DNA from: JALYRV01 sp036675475
GTDB taxonomy: Bacteria; Acidobacteriota; Vicinamibacteria; Vicinamibacterales; SCN-69-37
Assembly (NCBI GenBank): GCA_036675475.1
Contig: JAKFEY010000082.1
Location: 1-56,909 of the forward strand
Length of the DNA stretch: 56,909 nucleotides
Direction: 5' to 3'
The notes under the pieces are model-generated. The model saw only the letters and a program-made list of their open reading frames with translations, was not told where the DNA came from and did no database searches. Below, piece by piece: positions 24,707-33,061 of this stretch (position 1 is its first letter; every line of letters starts with the position of its first letter). A program made the translations under genes and the position numbers.

Positions 24707-25877
24707 ATTTCATGTTGCGGCTGACGATGACGGTCAGCGCCGCGAGGCCGATGGCGTTGGCCACGAACACCGCGTTCATGCTGGTCGATCCGATCAGGCC
24801 GCCGAACACCGGGCTCAACGCCAGCCCCGTCAGCGACGCCGTCGTCAGCAGCCCGAAGCCGGCGCCGTGCGAGCCGGCGGGAATCATCTTGCCGGCTTCC
24901 GCATACGCCGTGGTCATGGCCACGCCGATGCCGAGGCCGAACACCGCCGCCGATACCAGCATGAGCCATACGGGCGGCTCGACCGCGAAAAGAATTGACG
25001 CCAGCATCGACGCCGCGGCGCTGCCCGCCAGAATCGGGCGCGCGTGCCGCGCGAGGAGCAGGCGACCGGCGACCCAGTTGCCCACCGCTCCGCCGCCGGC
25101 CGCGATCGAGAAGATCAGGCCGGCAATGATCGCCACGCGCTCGGTCGCGACGCCGGCATGATCGAGATACAACGGCAGGATCGGGCCGAAGCTGCGGTCG
25201 ATGAACTGCAGGCCGAACACCACCATCATCAGGATGATGAAATTCTCGAACGAGAGCACGTCGCGAAACGACACGCGCTCCTTCGCGTCCTGCTCGTCGT
25301 GCGGCGCGATGGGCGCCTCCTTATAGAGGAAGAACACCAGCACCACCGCGAACAGGTAACACGCGCTCGCCACCAGGAACGTGTTGCGGAGGCCCACCAG
25401 GTGCGCCAGCGATCCGCCAATCACCGGCCCGAGCGCCGGGCCCAGCCGCTGCGCGGTGTGCACATACCCGATCGCGTCCGCCATGCGATGCGGCGGCGCC
25501 GACTCCGCCGCCATCGTCAAGGTCAGCGCGCCGTAGCCGGCAAACAGGCCCTGCACCGCGCGCAGCGCGAACACGTGCCAGGGCTCGCTGACAAACGCCA
25601 TCGCGCCCATCACGATCACGAACGAAAAGAGCGACCGCTCGACCATGATCTTGCGGCCGAAGCGATCGGCAAGCCGCCCCCACGCGGGCGCGAGCACCGC
25701 GGTCAGCGCCGGCGTGACGCCCATCGAGAAGCCGGTCCAGAGCGCAATCTGTCCGGTGTCCTGCAGGCCGAGCTCGCGGAAGTAGAGCGGCAGGAACGGC
25801 ATCACGAGCGTGAAGCCCATGAAGCCGATGAAGCTCGCGATCGTGACCGCGAGCTGGTTCCTGAACCAGGTCGTCAC
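24705..25877 (-). CDS. MFS transporter, probable drug efflux type
   Basis: A 390-residue, 12-helix major facilitator protein. Motif A after TM2 is WGRLADRFGRKIMVER, and the central loop is DEQDAKERVSFRD. The sequence resembles the MdtG/TetA-type H+ antiporters (inference; substrate unknown). The start is GTG (25875-25877), 6 nt after glpX, so it is likely part of the acyl-CoA dehydrogenase-glpX-MFS-tsaC-hflX run. It ends NMK with TAA directly before the tsaC ATG. Confidence 0.9.
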   Translation of the reverse strand: MTTWFRNQLAVTIASFIGFMGFTLVMPFLPLYFRELGLQDTGQIALWTGFSMGVTPALTAVLAPAWGRLADRFGRKIMVERSLFSFVIVMGAMAFVSEPWHVFALRAVQGLFAGYGALTLTMAAESAPPHRMADAIGYVHTAQRLGPALGPVIGGSLAHLVGLRNTFLVASACYLFAVVLVFFLYKEAPIAPHDEQDAKERVSFRDVLSFENFIILMMVVFGLQFIDRSFGPILPLYLDHAGVATERVAIIAGLIFSIAAGGGAVGNWVAGRLLLARHARPILAGSAAASMLASILFAVEPPVWLMLVSAAVFGLGIGVAMTTAYAEAGKMIPAGSHGAGFGLLTTASLTGLALSPVFGGLIGSTSMNAVFVANAIGLAALTVIVSRNMK

Positions 25878-25883
25878 AAACGA

Positions 25884-26885
25884 TCAGAAATGAATCTTGA
25901 CGTTCGCGTCGTCCTTCACGTGGATGGTGTCGATGAAGCGAATCAGGTGCGGATTGGTCTGCATGACGATGGAGCTGGTGCGGATGCCGTCGCCGAAGAA
26001 GCGGACGCCGCGCATGAGCGTGCCGTCGGTGACGCCGGTGGCCGCGAAGATGATCGACTCGGCCGAGGCGAGGTCGGCCGAGCGATAGACGCGGCGGAAG
26101 TCGGTGATGCCCATCGCGCGGCAGCGATCCTCGTCTTCGGGCGTCTTGACGACGAGCCGCGCGAAGATTTCGCCGTTGAGGCAGCGCATGGCGGCGGCGC
26201 AGAGCACACCCTCGGGCGCGCCGCCCGTGCCCATCACGGCGTGCACGCCCGTGCCGACGACCGCGGCGGCGATGCCGGCCGACAGGTCGCCGTCGCCGAT
26301 CAGGCGGATGCGCGCGCCGGTGGCGCGAATGTCGGCGATAAGCTGCGTGTGGCGCTCGCGATCGAGCACGACGACCACGAGGTCCTGCACCTTGCGGCCG
26401 AGCGCGTCGGCGATGTTGCGCAGGTTCTCGGCCACCGGCTTGTCGAGATCCACCTTGTCTTTCGAGGTGGGTCCGACGACGAGCTTCTCCATGTAGAGGT
26501 CGGGCGCGTGCAGCAGCCCGCCGCCGGTTGACGCGGCAAGCACCGCGAGCGCGTTCGGCTCGCCGAGCGCGCACAGGTTCGTGCCCTCGAGCGGATCGAC
26601 GGCGATGTCGACTTTCGGAAAGCCGTTCGGCCCCCCGGTCTTGCCCCTGGCCGCCAGGCCGACCCGCTCGCCGATGAACAGCATCGGCGCCTCGTCGCGC
26701 TCTCCCTCGCCAATCACGATCGTGCCGTCGATCGGCACCGAGTCGAGCTCCTTGCGCATCGACTCGACCGCGGCCTGATCCGAGCCGTGGCGATCGCCAT
26801 AGCCCATCGTGTGCGCGCACGCGATGGCGGCCTGTTCGACCACGCGGAGGAAGTCGAGCGAGAGGTCCTGGTCGTTGTTGGCCAT
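25884..26885 (-). CDS. glpX: Fructose-1,6-bisphosphatase class II
   Basis: A 333-residue metal-dependent phosphatase of gluconeogenesis that hydrolyses fructose 1,6-bisphosphate. Motifs: GTIVIGEGERDEAPML, the metal site DPLEGT, GDGDLSAGIA and GTGGAPEGVLCAAAMRCL. The length fits GlpX. The ATG at 26883-26885 lies 4 nt after the acyl-CoA dehydrogenase stop; the extended upstream frame is a shadow of that gene. In some bacteria the class II enzyme also takes sedoheptulose 1,7-bisphosphate; the sequence does not settle this. Confidence 0.95.
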   Translation of the reverse strand: MANNDQDLSLDFLRVVEQAAIACAHTMGYGDRHGSDQAAVESMRKELDSVPIDGTIVIGEGERDEAPMLFIGERVGLAARGKTGGPNGFPKVDIAVDPLEGTNLCALGEPNALAVLAASTGGGLLHAPDLYMEKLVVGPTSKDKVDLDKPVAENLRNIADALGRKVQDLVVVVLDRERHTQLIADIRATGARIRLIGDGDLSAGIAAAVVGTGVHAVMGTGGAPEGVLCAAAMRCLNGEIFARLVVKTPEDEDRCRAMGITDFRRVYRSADLASAESIIFAATGVTDGTLMRGVRFFGDGIRTSSIVMQTNPHLIRFIDTIHVKDDANVKIHF

Positions 26886-26889
26886 GGAG

Positions 26890-28098
26890 TTAGCTCTTGC
26901 CGCCGTACGCGGGTAACTCGCAGCGCGTCGGCTTGTCCTGGCGGTAGCCGAGCAGGTAATCGGCCTGCATGATGGTGTGGATTTCGCGCGTGCCTTCGTA
27001 GATGACCGCGCCCTTGCAGTTGCGATAGAAACGTCCGACCGGATACTCGTCGGAGTAGCCGTTGGCGCCGTGCACCTGCACCGCGTCGCCGGCGCAGCGC
27101 TCGGACGCGACCGTGGAGAACCACTTCGCGAGGCCGGTTTCACGCGTGTTGCGGCGGCCGAGGTTCTTCATCCAGCCGGCGCGCAGCCAGAGCAGGCGCG
27201 AGTTCTGATAATCGCTCTCCATGTTGGCGATCATCTGCTTCACGAGCTGGTGCTCGCCGATCTGCACGCCGAACGTCTTGCGCTCGAGCGCGTACTTCAC
27301 GCTGGCGTCGCGGCAGGCGCGAATCAGGCCGGTGGCGCCGGCGGCCACGGTGTAGCGGCCCTGGTCGAGCGCGAACATCGCGATCTTGAAGCCCTCGCCT
27401 TCCTTGCCGAGCAGGTTGTCGGCGGGCACTTCCATCTCTTCCATCTTGAAGAAGCCGGTGTTGCCGGCGAGGATGCCCCACTTCTCTTTCAGCGTGCCGC
27501 TCGAGAAGCCCTTGAACGTGCGCTCGATGATGAACGCGCTCAGGCCGCTGACGTCGCGGGCCTTCTTCTTGTCGAGATCGGTCCACGCGAACACGAGATA
27601 GTTGTCGGCCACGTCGGCGAGCGAGATCCACATCTTCTCGCCCGTGAGGTAGTAGCGGTCGCCCTTCTTGATCGCCACCGTCTGGATGCCGCGCGCGTCA
27701 CTGCCGGCGGCCGGCTCGGTGAGGCCGTAGGTCGCGATCTTCTCGCCCTTCGCCTGCGGCACCAGGTAGCGCTGCTTCTGATCCTCATTGCCCCATGCGA
27801 GCAGCGTGAGGCAGTTGAGCCCCGCGTGCACCGACATGATCACGCGCAGCGACGTGTCGACGTATTCGAGCTCCTCGCTGATGAGACCCAGCGAGACGTA
27901 GTCCATGCCGGCGCCGCCGTACTGTTCGGGCACCGAGCACCCGAGCAGGCCCAGACTGGCCATCTGCGGCAGGATCTTCGGATCGAACTTGTGCGCGCGA
28001 TCGAGATCGCGAATGTGGGGCTGAACTTCTTTGGACGCCCAGTCGCGGACGGTGTGTTCGAGCAGGCGCTGTTCTTCGGTGAGATCAAAGTTAAGCAT
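26890..28098 (-). CDS. Acyl-CoA dehydrogenase, glutaryl-CoA-dehydrogenase-like
   Basis: A 402-residue FAD flavoprotein that oxidises an acyl-CoA to the enoyl-CoA. Signatures: GCSVPEQYGGAGMDYV, YGLTEPAAGSDARGI (FAD/acyl-CoA binding), KTFGVQIGEHQLVKQMI, VQVHGANGY and the C-terminal VIYEGTREIHTIMQADYLLG, whose Glu aligns with the catalytic base of glutaryl-CoA and short-chain dehydrogenases. The exact substrate is not determined. It is first in the run towards glpX. Upstream is a TAAAAT-like box about 10 nt before the ATG. Confidence 0.93.
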   Translation of the reverse strand: MLNFDLTEEQRLLEHTVRDWASKEVQPHIRDLDRAHKFDPKILPQMASLGLLGCSVPEQYGGAGMDYVSLGLISEELEYVDTSLRVIMSVHAGLNCLTLLAWGNEDQKQRYLVPQAKGEKIATYGLTEPAAGSDARGIQTVAIKKGDRYYLTGEKMWISLADVADNYLVFAWTDLDKKKARDVSGLSAFIIERTFKGFSSGTLKEKWGILAGNTGFFKMEEMEVPADNLLGKEGEGFKIAMFALDQGRYTVAAGATGLIRACRDASVKYALERKTFGVQIGEHQLVKQMIANMESDYQNSRLLWLRAGWMKNLGRRNTRETGLAKWFSTVASERCAGDAVQVHGANGYSDEYPVGRFYRNCKGAVIYEGTREIHTIMQADYLLGYRQDKPTRCELPAYGGKS

Positions 28099-28111
28099 TT
28101 AGCCCAACATT

Positions 28112-28765
28112 TTATGTCGTGCCAGCCTGCTTGCGCCAGAACAGGCCCCATGTGGGCATGCCAGGGGCGAATTCCCCCTCCCCCACCACTTCGTAGCCGA
28201 AATGCCGGTACAGCTCCACATTCCGCGGATTCTCCGTCGTCAGCGACACGCCGGCCGACTGCGGATCGGCCTCGGCCAGCGCGCGCACGTGGTCGAGCAG
28301 GAGGCGCCCGAGCCCGGTGCCCTTCGCGGCGGGCCGCACGCCAATCATGTTGAGATGGTGGTGCGGCGGCAGCGCGGTGAAAAAGTTGGAGGCCGCCGCG
28401 TACTGGTCGTACCGCAGCCGCGCCTCATCCCCCAGCTCGCGCCACGCCTGCGCCGACATTTCGGCGACGATGTCGGGCGGCGGAGGCTCGACCGGCAGCG
28501 TCAGCAGGACCGCCCCCTCGATATTCTTCCCGGTTGAATTATCCCGGTTCGAAACTGCGTACATCGGCCCGCCGCGCGCGACGCGCCGCGTCACGAACAG
28601 CCGCACCAGCCGCCGCTCGCGCGCCGCGATGTCGCCGATGTCGCCCTGGCCGCCGACTGTCCACCGCATCACCGGATAGCCCGCAAACGCGTCGCCAAAG
28701 ACATCCACGACGTCGTCGAGGCGATCCGCCGGAACAGGAACGATGCGCAGAGCCGGGCTGGTCAC
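28112..28765 (-). CDS. GNAT-family N-acetyltransferase carrying an inserted repeat
   Basis: About 217 residues. The GNAT core is at the C-terminal half: HLNMIGVRPAAKGTGLGRLLLDHV (motif A) and NPRNVELYRHFGYEVVGE (motif B). The family resembles antibiotic- or small-molecule acetyltransferases with N-terminal FxDAFAGYPVMRW. Near residue 75, NRDNSTGKNIE is encoded by a 31-bp AT-rich repeat also present in the kinase gene at 32649. The start is GTG 28763-28765: a TAGACT box lies 7 nt upstream, so this is a probable leaderless start. Confidence 0.85.
   Translation of the reverse strand: MTSPALRIVPVPADRLDDVVDVFGDAFAGYPVMRWTVGGQGDIGDIAARERRLVRLFVTRRVARGGPMYAVSNRDNSTGKNIEGAVLLTLPVEPPPPDIVAEMSAQAWRELGDEARLRYDQYAAASNFFTALPPHHHLNMIGVRPAAKGTGLGRLLLDHVRALAEADPQSAGVSLTTENPRNVELYRHFGYEVVGEGEFAPGMPTWGLFWRKQAGTT
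28519..28549. repeat. 31-bp AT-rich insertion, copy 1 (inside the GNAT gene)
   Basis: Begins CGATATTCTTCCCGGTTGAA and ends CCCGGTT. It matches 32649-32679 at about 28 of 31 positions. It contains an ATATTC/GAAT(T)AT inverted repeat. It is translated in a frame different from that of the other copy. Confidence 0.85.
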
Positions 28766-28791
28766 GCGCGCCAGTCTATCGCGGCATGGGT

Positions 28792-28845
28792 TCGCATGCG
28801 CTTCGCGCAACTCTGGCCGGCCAGAGTTCGGCGAGCACCGTGCCA
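28792..28845. repeat. 54-bp palindromic element, copy 1
   Basis: Shares spacing and most bases with copies at 32988 and 33507. The core is a perfect 20-bp palindrome at 28809-28828 (AACTCTGGCCGGCCAGAGTT), followed by TCGGCGA and ending GTGCCA. It lies between vapC and the GNAT gene. A GCAGATTCTGC sequence follows at 28851-28861. Confidence 0.85.
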
Positions 28846-28929
28846 GGTGCGCAGATTCTGCGACCTCGGCGCTCGCCGGCCTGCGGGAAACCTGTGGAAA
28901 CTGGATCCAGATCCAGTTGCGGGCCTGCT

Positions 28930-29313
28930 CTAGTCGGGGTCGTACAGCGTAAGTCCCGGCACGTCCTGGAAGTCATCCGGGTTGAGAGTCCAGAGTTGGG
29001 CGCCGTGCTCGATCGCGCACGCAGAGATCGCGAGATCCATGTCCCTGCCGCGCGGCCGCTTGACGGTCCGATAGAGTCTTGCGGCACGGGCAGCCTCCTG
29101 CTGCCCGAAGGGTCTCGCATCGCTGGACGGGAGCAGCGACTCCTGATCCTCGAGCTCCTCCGCTGTCCGCGGGCCGCGAAGCCATTCGTACAGGGCGAGC
29201 GACGAAACAGCCAGCACGTGACCCCGCGATACCGCGCGCTCGAGCACAATCAATGACCGCCGCCTGCCACTGAGCGCATCAACAAGAACGGAGGTGTCGA
29301 GATGCACGATCAT
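28930..29313 (-). CDS. vapC: VapC-type PIN-domain toxin
   Basis: A 127-residue PIN-domain ribonuclease toxin. The acidic metal-binding residues are visible in MIVHLDTSVLVDAL (Asp6), LALYEWLRG (Glu) and GRDMDLAISACAIEHGAQLWTLNPDDF (Asp pair). The usual target of VapC toxins is tRNA or rRNA; this one is untested. The ATG overlaps the antitoxin stop (ATGA) at 29310-29313, so toxin translation depends on the antitoxin. The frame also has an upstream GTG, but the overlap start matches the family N-terminus. Confidence 0.92.
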   Translation of the reverse strand: MIVHLDTSVLVDALSGRRRSLIVLERAVSRGHVLAVSSLALYEWLRGPRTAEELEDQESLLPSSDARPFGQQEAARAARLYRTVKRPRGRDMDLAISACAIEHGAQLWTLNPDDFQDVPGLTLYDPD

Positions 29314-29588
29314 CGCGTGGTCCGGGACCACCCCGTGCGGCGCGCGGCGCGGATTTCTTTCAGTTCTCGGTCGACGGCGGCCTGCGGCCGGGTGGGCGGG
29401 CGCGTGGCGATTCGACGGAGAACGCCAAGCAGGCGCTGGCGTTCCGGGTCTGGCAGCACTTCCTCACGCGCGGCGTAGTGCGCGATGGCCTCGCGAACAA
29501 TCAGGCTCTGTGCCTTTCCCGTCCGATGCGCCGTCGTCCGGAGCGCCTCGACGGTCTGGTCATCGAGCGAAAACGTAAGCTTGGGCAT
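29310..29588 (-). CDS. vapB: Ribbon-helix-helix antitoxin of the VapBC pair
   Basis: A 92-residue antitoxin. The N-terminal ribbon-helix-helix DNA-binding domain is PKLTFSLDDQTVEALRTTAHRTGKAQSLIVREAI; the tail wraps the toxin in such systems. First gene of the vapBC operon, with an inverted repeat TATTGC/GCAATA immediately upstream (29588-29613) that is a good operator candidate. This short AT-rich patch stands out in the GC-rich surroundings and suggests that the module arrived by transfer. Confidence 0.9.
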   Translation of the reverse strand: MPKLTFSLDDQTVEALRTTAHRTGKAQSLIVREAIAHYAAREEVLPDPERQRLLGVLRRIATRPPTRPQAAVDRELKEIRAARRTGWSRTTR

Positions 29589-29613
29589 ATTGCAATACTA
29601 CCATATGGCAATA
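29588..29613. promoter_or_regulatory. Candidate vapBC operator
   Basis: TATTGC and GCAATA, 14 bp apart, adjoining the vapB start codon. The placement fits autorepression by the VapBC complex. Confidence 0.55.
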
Positions 29614-29647
29614 CCGATCTTATAACGCGCATTAGAATCCATCAGCG

Positions 29648-30193
29648 ATGCCGCTGCTGCTGATTCCCGTCCTGCTCGTCCTGGCGATCATCGTGCTGAT
29701 TCCCATCGGCATCGTCCGCCGCTATCAGGTGGGCACGTCGCGGCAGCGCGCGCGGGGATGGCTCGCGGCGATCAACATCGCCGGCTTGACGCTGTCGGCA
29801 GCGCTGTTCCTGGTTGCCGCCGCGGTCACGAGCCTGTGGGTGCCCGAGGTACTGCTCTACACGGCGGCGGGATTCGCCGGCGGCGCGACACTGGGCCTCG
29901 TCGGCCTCTGGTTGACCAAGTGGGAGCCGGGACTGAGCGACCTGCACTACACGCCCAATCGGCTGCTCGTCCTTGCGCTCACGCTGACGATCACGGCGCG
30001 CATTCTCTATGGGTTCTGGCGATCGTGGGAGTCGTGGCGCGCCGGGCTGTCGGGCGAGTCATGGTTCGTCGCGGCCGGCATCGCCGGCTCGATGGCTGCG
30101 GGCGCCGTGGTGCTCGGCTACTACCTCATTTACTGGCTCGGCGTCCGCCGCCGCCTTCGCGCGCATGGCCGGCGACGGCTGCGGCGCGTTTGA
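29648..30193 (+). CDS. Integral membrane protein of unknown function
   Basis: A 181-residue protein with about five predicted helices, starting MPLLLIPVLLVLAIIVLIPIGIVRRY and ending in a very basic tail (RRRLRAHGRRRLRRV). No family motif is certain; the layout resembles CcdC-like membrane proteins, which is a weak guess. A TAGAAT box (29633-29638) ends 9 nt before the ATG and there is no Shine-Dalgarno sequence. The gene diverges from vapB and converges on the kinase gene with a gap of only 7 nt. Confidence 0.75.
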   Translation: MPLLLIPVLLVLAIIVLIPIGIVRRYQVGTSRQRARGWLAAINIAGLTLSAALFLVAAAVTSLWVPEVLLYTAAGFAGGATLGLVGLWLTKWEPGLSDLHYTPNRLLVLALTLTITARILYGFWRSWESWRAGLSGESWFVAAGIAGSMAAGAVVLGYYLIYWLGVRRRLRAHGRRRLRRV

Positions 30194-30200
30194 GCCTTCG

Positions 30201-32930
30201 TTACTTGACGCGTGCTTTCAGTTCTCGGCCAAACCCGAGCACCATGACGACTTCATCGGGCACGGCCGCGCGCGGCGCGGCTGCATCCTGCAGGGATGTC
30301 GCGAGGCGGCGGCCATCCTTGTGCAGGGCCCACGAGTATGACGCGCCGCGCGGCAGCAGCCTGCCGTTGGGCACCTCCTGCGGCCGGCCCGCGCGGAACG
30401 CCGCGCCGTCGATCTCGTAGCGCACCGTCATCAGCTGCCCGCGCATCGTGACGTAGTAAAGCGTGTTCGACGTCCGCGACCACATCGGCCAGCCGCCCGT
30501 CCCGCTGGAAATGAGCCACCGGCCTTCGCCGGCCGGAAACGGGCGCACGTACACCTCGGTGTCGCCCGACTCGTCGGACGCATACGCGACCCATTTGCCA
30601 TCAGGCGAGAACGCCCCGTGTCCTTCGAGGGCGGGAGACGCGACAAACGGCGCCACGGTGCGCTCGGGCATCGTGAGCACCAGGAGGTCGTAGTTGTTGC
30701 TGCCCTGCGAAAACAGCAGGCGCTTGCCGTCGGGATGCCAGCTCCACGGCAGCTGCACGTCGTTGCTCTTGAGCAGACGCTCGGCCGGCGCGCTGCCGTC
30801 GGCCGGCTGCCAGAACAGATTGGGCGGGCCGTCCTGCGCGCTCGTGAAGACGACGCGCCGGCCGTCGGTCGTCCACACGGGATTGAAATCCTGCACCTGG
30901 TTGATCGTCAGCCGCGTTTCCGTGTCGCGCTCGAGATCGATCACCCACATCTCAGGCTGCTCCTGCCCCTGCAGGCGGTCGATCGCGAGACGGGTGCCGT
31001 CGGGCGACAAGGCCAGCGACGTCCAGTTGTCCTTCATGTCGTAGAGCGTGGATCGCGTGCCCGCGGTGTCGAGCCAGAACAACCGCGTGCCGAGCGCCTG
31101 CAGCTCCCCGCGCGCGTACGCGATGTCGCCGTTGGCGGCGATGGCGAGCTGCGCGCCGCCGCTGACGGGCGAGGCGAGGATGCGCTCGACGACCGGCACC
31201 GCGGTGCCGGTGATTTCGAGGCGATCGAGATCGAACGGCACGGCAAACAGGGTGCCGGTGTGCACGTACACGATGTGGCCGCTCGAGACGTAGCGCCAGT
31301 GATAGCCGCCCTTGAGCAGCGCGCGGGGCGCGCTGCCGTCGAGCCGCTGCAGCACGAGCGAGGCTTCCTCGAACGTGTCGACCGTCGTGTGGCCGGTATA
31401 GATGATGGCCGTGCCGCCCGGCAGCACCTGCGGCCATCGCTGCGTGGCGTGGCCCTCGAGCATGGGGCCCGCAGGCTCGGGCGCGCCTCCGCCCGCCGGG
31501 ATGCGCATCAGCCGTCCTCCCGCGCTTGCCACCGGCGTGAAGTAGATCATCCCGTCTTCGCCCCACGCCGCGCCGCGCGGAATCTGCACGTCTGCGAGGT
31601 CGACCGGCGCGCCTCCCGTGAGCGCGATCTTCTTCAGGCGGGATCCGGAGCGGAAGCCGACCCACTGCCCGTCAGGCGAGAAGAACGGATCGGTGGCGTC
31701 CTCCGTGCCGGCAAGCAGCGTGGCGTCGAGCTGATCGAAGCGACGCACATACAAGCGGAGCGTGCCGACGTCGTCCTGCACGGACGCGACGAGCGTCTGG
31801 CCGTCGGGCGAGAGCGCGAACGCCGGCCCGAACGGCGTGTGCAGCGCGCCGGGAAATCCCGTATCGAACTTGAGCCGCGTGATGGCGCTGTCGACGGGCG
31901 CGCGCCACCAGGCATTGACGCCTGCGAGGACGGCGATCGCGACGGCCGCTGCGGCCACCGCCCACGGCAGCAGACGGCGCATCCCCGTCTGGACGCGCGG
32001 TGCGGCGACGGCCGGCGCCTGCTCGCGGGGGTCGAGCGCCTCTTCGATGTCCAGGCGCGCGGCGCCCATCGAGTCGAGCCGCTTCGCCGGATTCTTCTCG
32101 AGGCAGCGCCGCAGCAGGCGGCGGATCGCCGGCGGCGTGCCGGCCGGCAGTGCGTCGTGCGACGGCGTGTCCTTGATCACCGACGCGAGCACTTCGGTGA
32201 TGTCGCCGCCCTCGAACACACGCTTGCCAGTCAGCATCTCGAACAGCACGACGCCGAACGCCCACACGTCGGCGCGGCGATCGATGGCGCGGCCCCTGGC
32301 CTGCTCGGGCGCCATGTAGGCGGCCGTGCCGATGATCATCCCCATCTGCGTGGCGGGGCTCGTGATCGTCGGCGAGTTCATCACATCGGCGGATGGCCCG
32401 CCGGAACCGAAGTCCCCGCCGGCCCCCATCGCTTTCGCGAGGCCGAAGTCGAGCACCTTCACCGTGCCGTCGGCGCGCACCTTGATGTTGGCGGGCTTGA
32501 GATCGCGATGGATGATGCCGCGCTCGTGCGCGGTCTCGAGCGCGCCAGCGAGCTGCCGCGCGATCTCGAGCGCCTCCGCGATGGGCACCGGACCGCGCGC
32601 GATCCGCGCGGAGAGATCGTCGCCCTCGACCAGCTCCATCACCAGCGCCGATATTCTTCCCGGTTGAATATCCCCGGTTGCCCCGGGCGCGGCCTCCAGG
32701 CCGTGGATCTGCGCGATGTTCGGATGATTCAGCGACGCGAGCGTCTTCGCTTCCCGCTCGAACCGCGCCAGGCGCTCGGCGTCGGCCGCGAACGCCGCCG
32801 GCAGAATCTTGATGGCCACGTCGCGATCGAGCCGCGTGTCGCGCGCGCGATAGACCTCGCCCATGCCGCCGGCCCCGATGGGCGCAACTATCGTGTAAGG
32901 GCCGATGCGGTCGCCCGCAGGCAAGGTCAT
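30201..32930 (-). CDS. Ser/Thr protein kinase with TM helix and WD40/TolB-type propeller
   Basis: A 909-residue receptor-like kinase. Kinase domain residues about 1-300: GxGxMG as GAGGMGEV, VAIK (Lys), HRDLKPAN (catalytic Asp), DFGLA and MAPEQ. One TM helix at about 330-350 (LLPWAVAAAAVAIAVLAGVNAWW) leads to an extracytoplasmic propeller with many SPDG repeats (FALSPDGQTL, FFSPDGQWV, AFSPDGKWV). The partner is unknown. Between kinase strands 4 and 5, a 31-bp repeat adds ATGDIQPGRISA. A TATAAT box 17 nt before the ATG and no Shine-Dalgarno sequence suggest a short leader. Confidence 0.93.
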   Translation of the reverse strand: MTLPAGDRIGPYTIVAPIGAGGMGEVYRARDTRLDRDVAIKILPAAFAADAERLARFEREAKTLASLNHPNIAQIHGLEAAPGATGDIQPGRISALVMELVEGDDLSARIARGPVPIAEALEIARQLAGALETAHERGIIHRDLKPANIKVRADGTVKVLDFGLAKAMGAGGDFGSGGPSADVMNSPTITSPATQMGMIIGTAAYMAPEQARGRAIDRRADVWAFGVVLFEMLTGKRVFEGGDITEVLASVIKDTPSHDALPAGTPPAIRRLLRRCLEKNPAKRLDSMGAARLDIEEALDPREQAPAVAAPRVQTGMRRLLPWAVAAAAVAIAVLAGVNAWWRAPVDSAITRLKFDTGFPGALHTPFGPAFALSPDGQTLVASVQDDVGTLRLYVRRFDQLDATLLAGTEDATDPFFSPDGQWVGFRSGSRLKKIALTGGAPVDLADVQIPRGAAWGEDGMIYFTPVASAGGRLMRIPAGGGAPEPAGPMLEGHATQRWPQVLPGGTAIIYTGHTTVDTFEEASLVLQRLDGSAPRALLKGGYHWRYVSSGHIVYVHTGTLFAVPFDLDRLEITGTAVPVVERILASPVSGGAQLAIAANGDIAYARGELQALGTRLFWLDTAGTRSTLYDMKDNWTSLALSPDGTRLAIDRLQGQEQPEMWVIDLERDTETRLTINQVQDFNPVWTTDGRRVVFTSAQDGPPNLFWQPADGSAPAERLLKSNDVQLPWSWHPDGKRLLFSQGSNNYDLLVLTMPERTVAPFVASPALEGHGAFSPDGKWVAYASDESGDTEVYVRPFPAGEGRWLISSGTGGWPMWSRTSNTLYYVTMRGQLMTVRYEIDGAAFRAGRPQEVPNGRLLPRGASYSWALHKDGRRLATSLQDAAAPRAAVPDEVVMVLGFGRELKARVK
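32649..32679. repeat. 31-bp AT-rich insertion, copy 2 (inside the kinase gene)
   Basis: Begins CGATATTCTTCCCGGTTGAA and ends CCCGGTT, near-identical to 28519-28549. Here the inverted repeat ATATTC/GAATAT is perfect. It falls in the loop before the kinase hinge segment ALVMELVEG and keeps the frame open. Confidence 0.85.
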
Positions 32931-32947
32931 ATGGGGAGTGTGCGCGG

Positions 32948-32953
32948 ATTATA
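32948..32953 (-). promoter_or_regulatory. Candidate -10 box (TATAAT) of the kinase gene
   Basis: Perfect TATAAT on the minus strand, 17 nt before the ATG. A half REP unit (32957-32970) occupies the adjoining spacer. Confidence 0.5.
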
Positions 32954-32956
32954 CGC

Positions 32957-32970
32957 TGTCCGCAGGCCTG
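32957..32970 (-). repeat. Half REP unit
   Basis: TGTCCGCAGGCCTG is identical to one arm of the REP copy at 33569-33582, but the second arm is missing. It lies between the kinase -10 box and a 54-bp element. Confidence 0.6.
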
Positions 32971-32987
32971 CCCCGGATTCGAGGCGC

Positions 32988-33041
32988 TGGCATGCTCTTC
33001 GCGCGACTCTGGCCGGCCAGAGTTCGGCGAATCTCGTGCCA
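32988..33041. repeat. 54-bp palindromic element, copy 2
   Basis: TGGCATG at one end and CGTGCCA at the other, with the perfect 18-bp palindrome ACTCTGGCCGGCCAGAGT at 33006-33023. It lies between the kinase start and the stop of the small hypothetical gene. Confidence 0.88.
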
Positions 33042-33061
33042 GGCGCGCCGCTTCTGCGCGT

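Noticed and set aside
28792..28845. 54-bp elements as integron attC sites
   Set aside because: The inner palindrome is perfect, without the bulges and the RYYYAAC/GTTRRRY core sites of attC, and no integrase is present.
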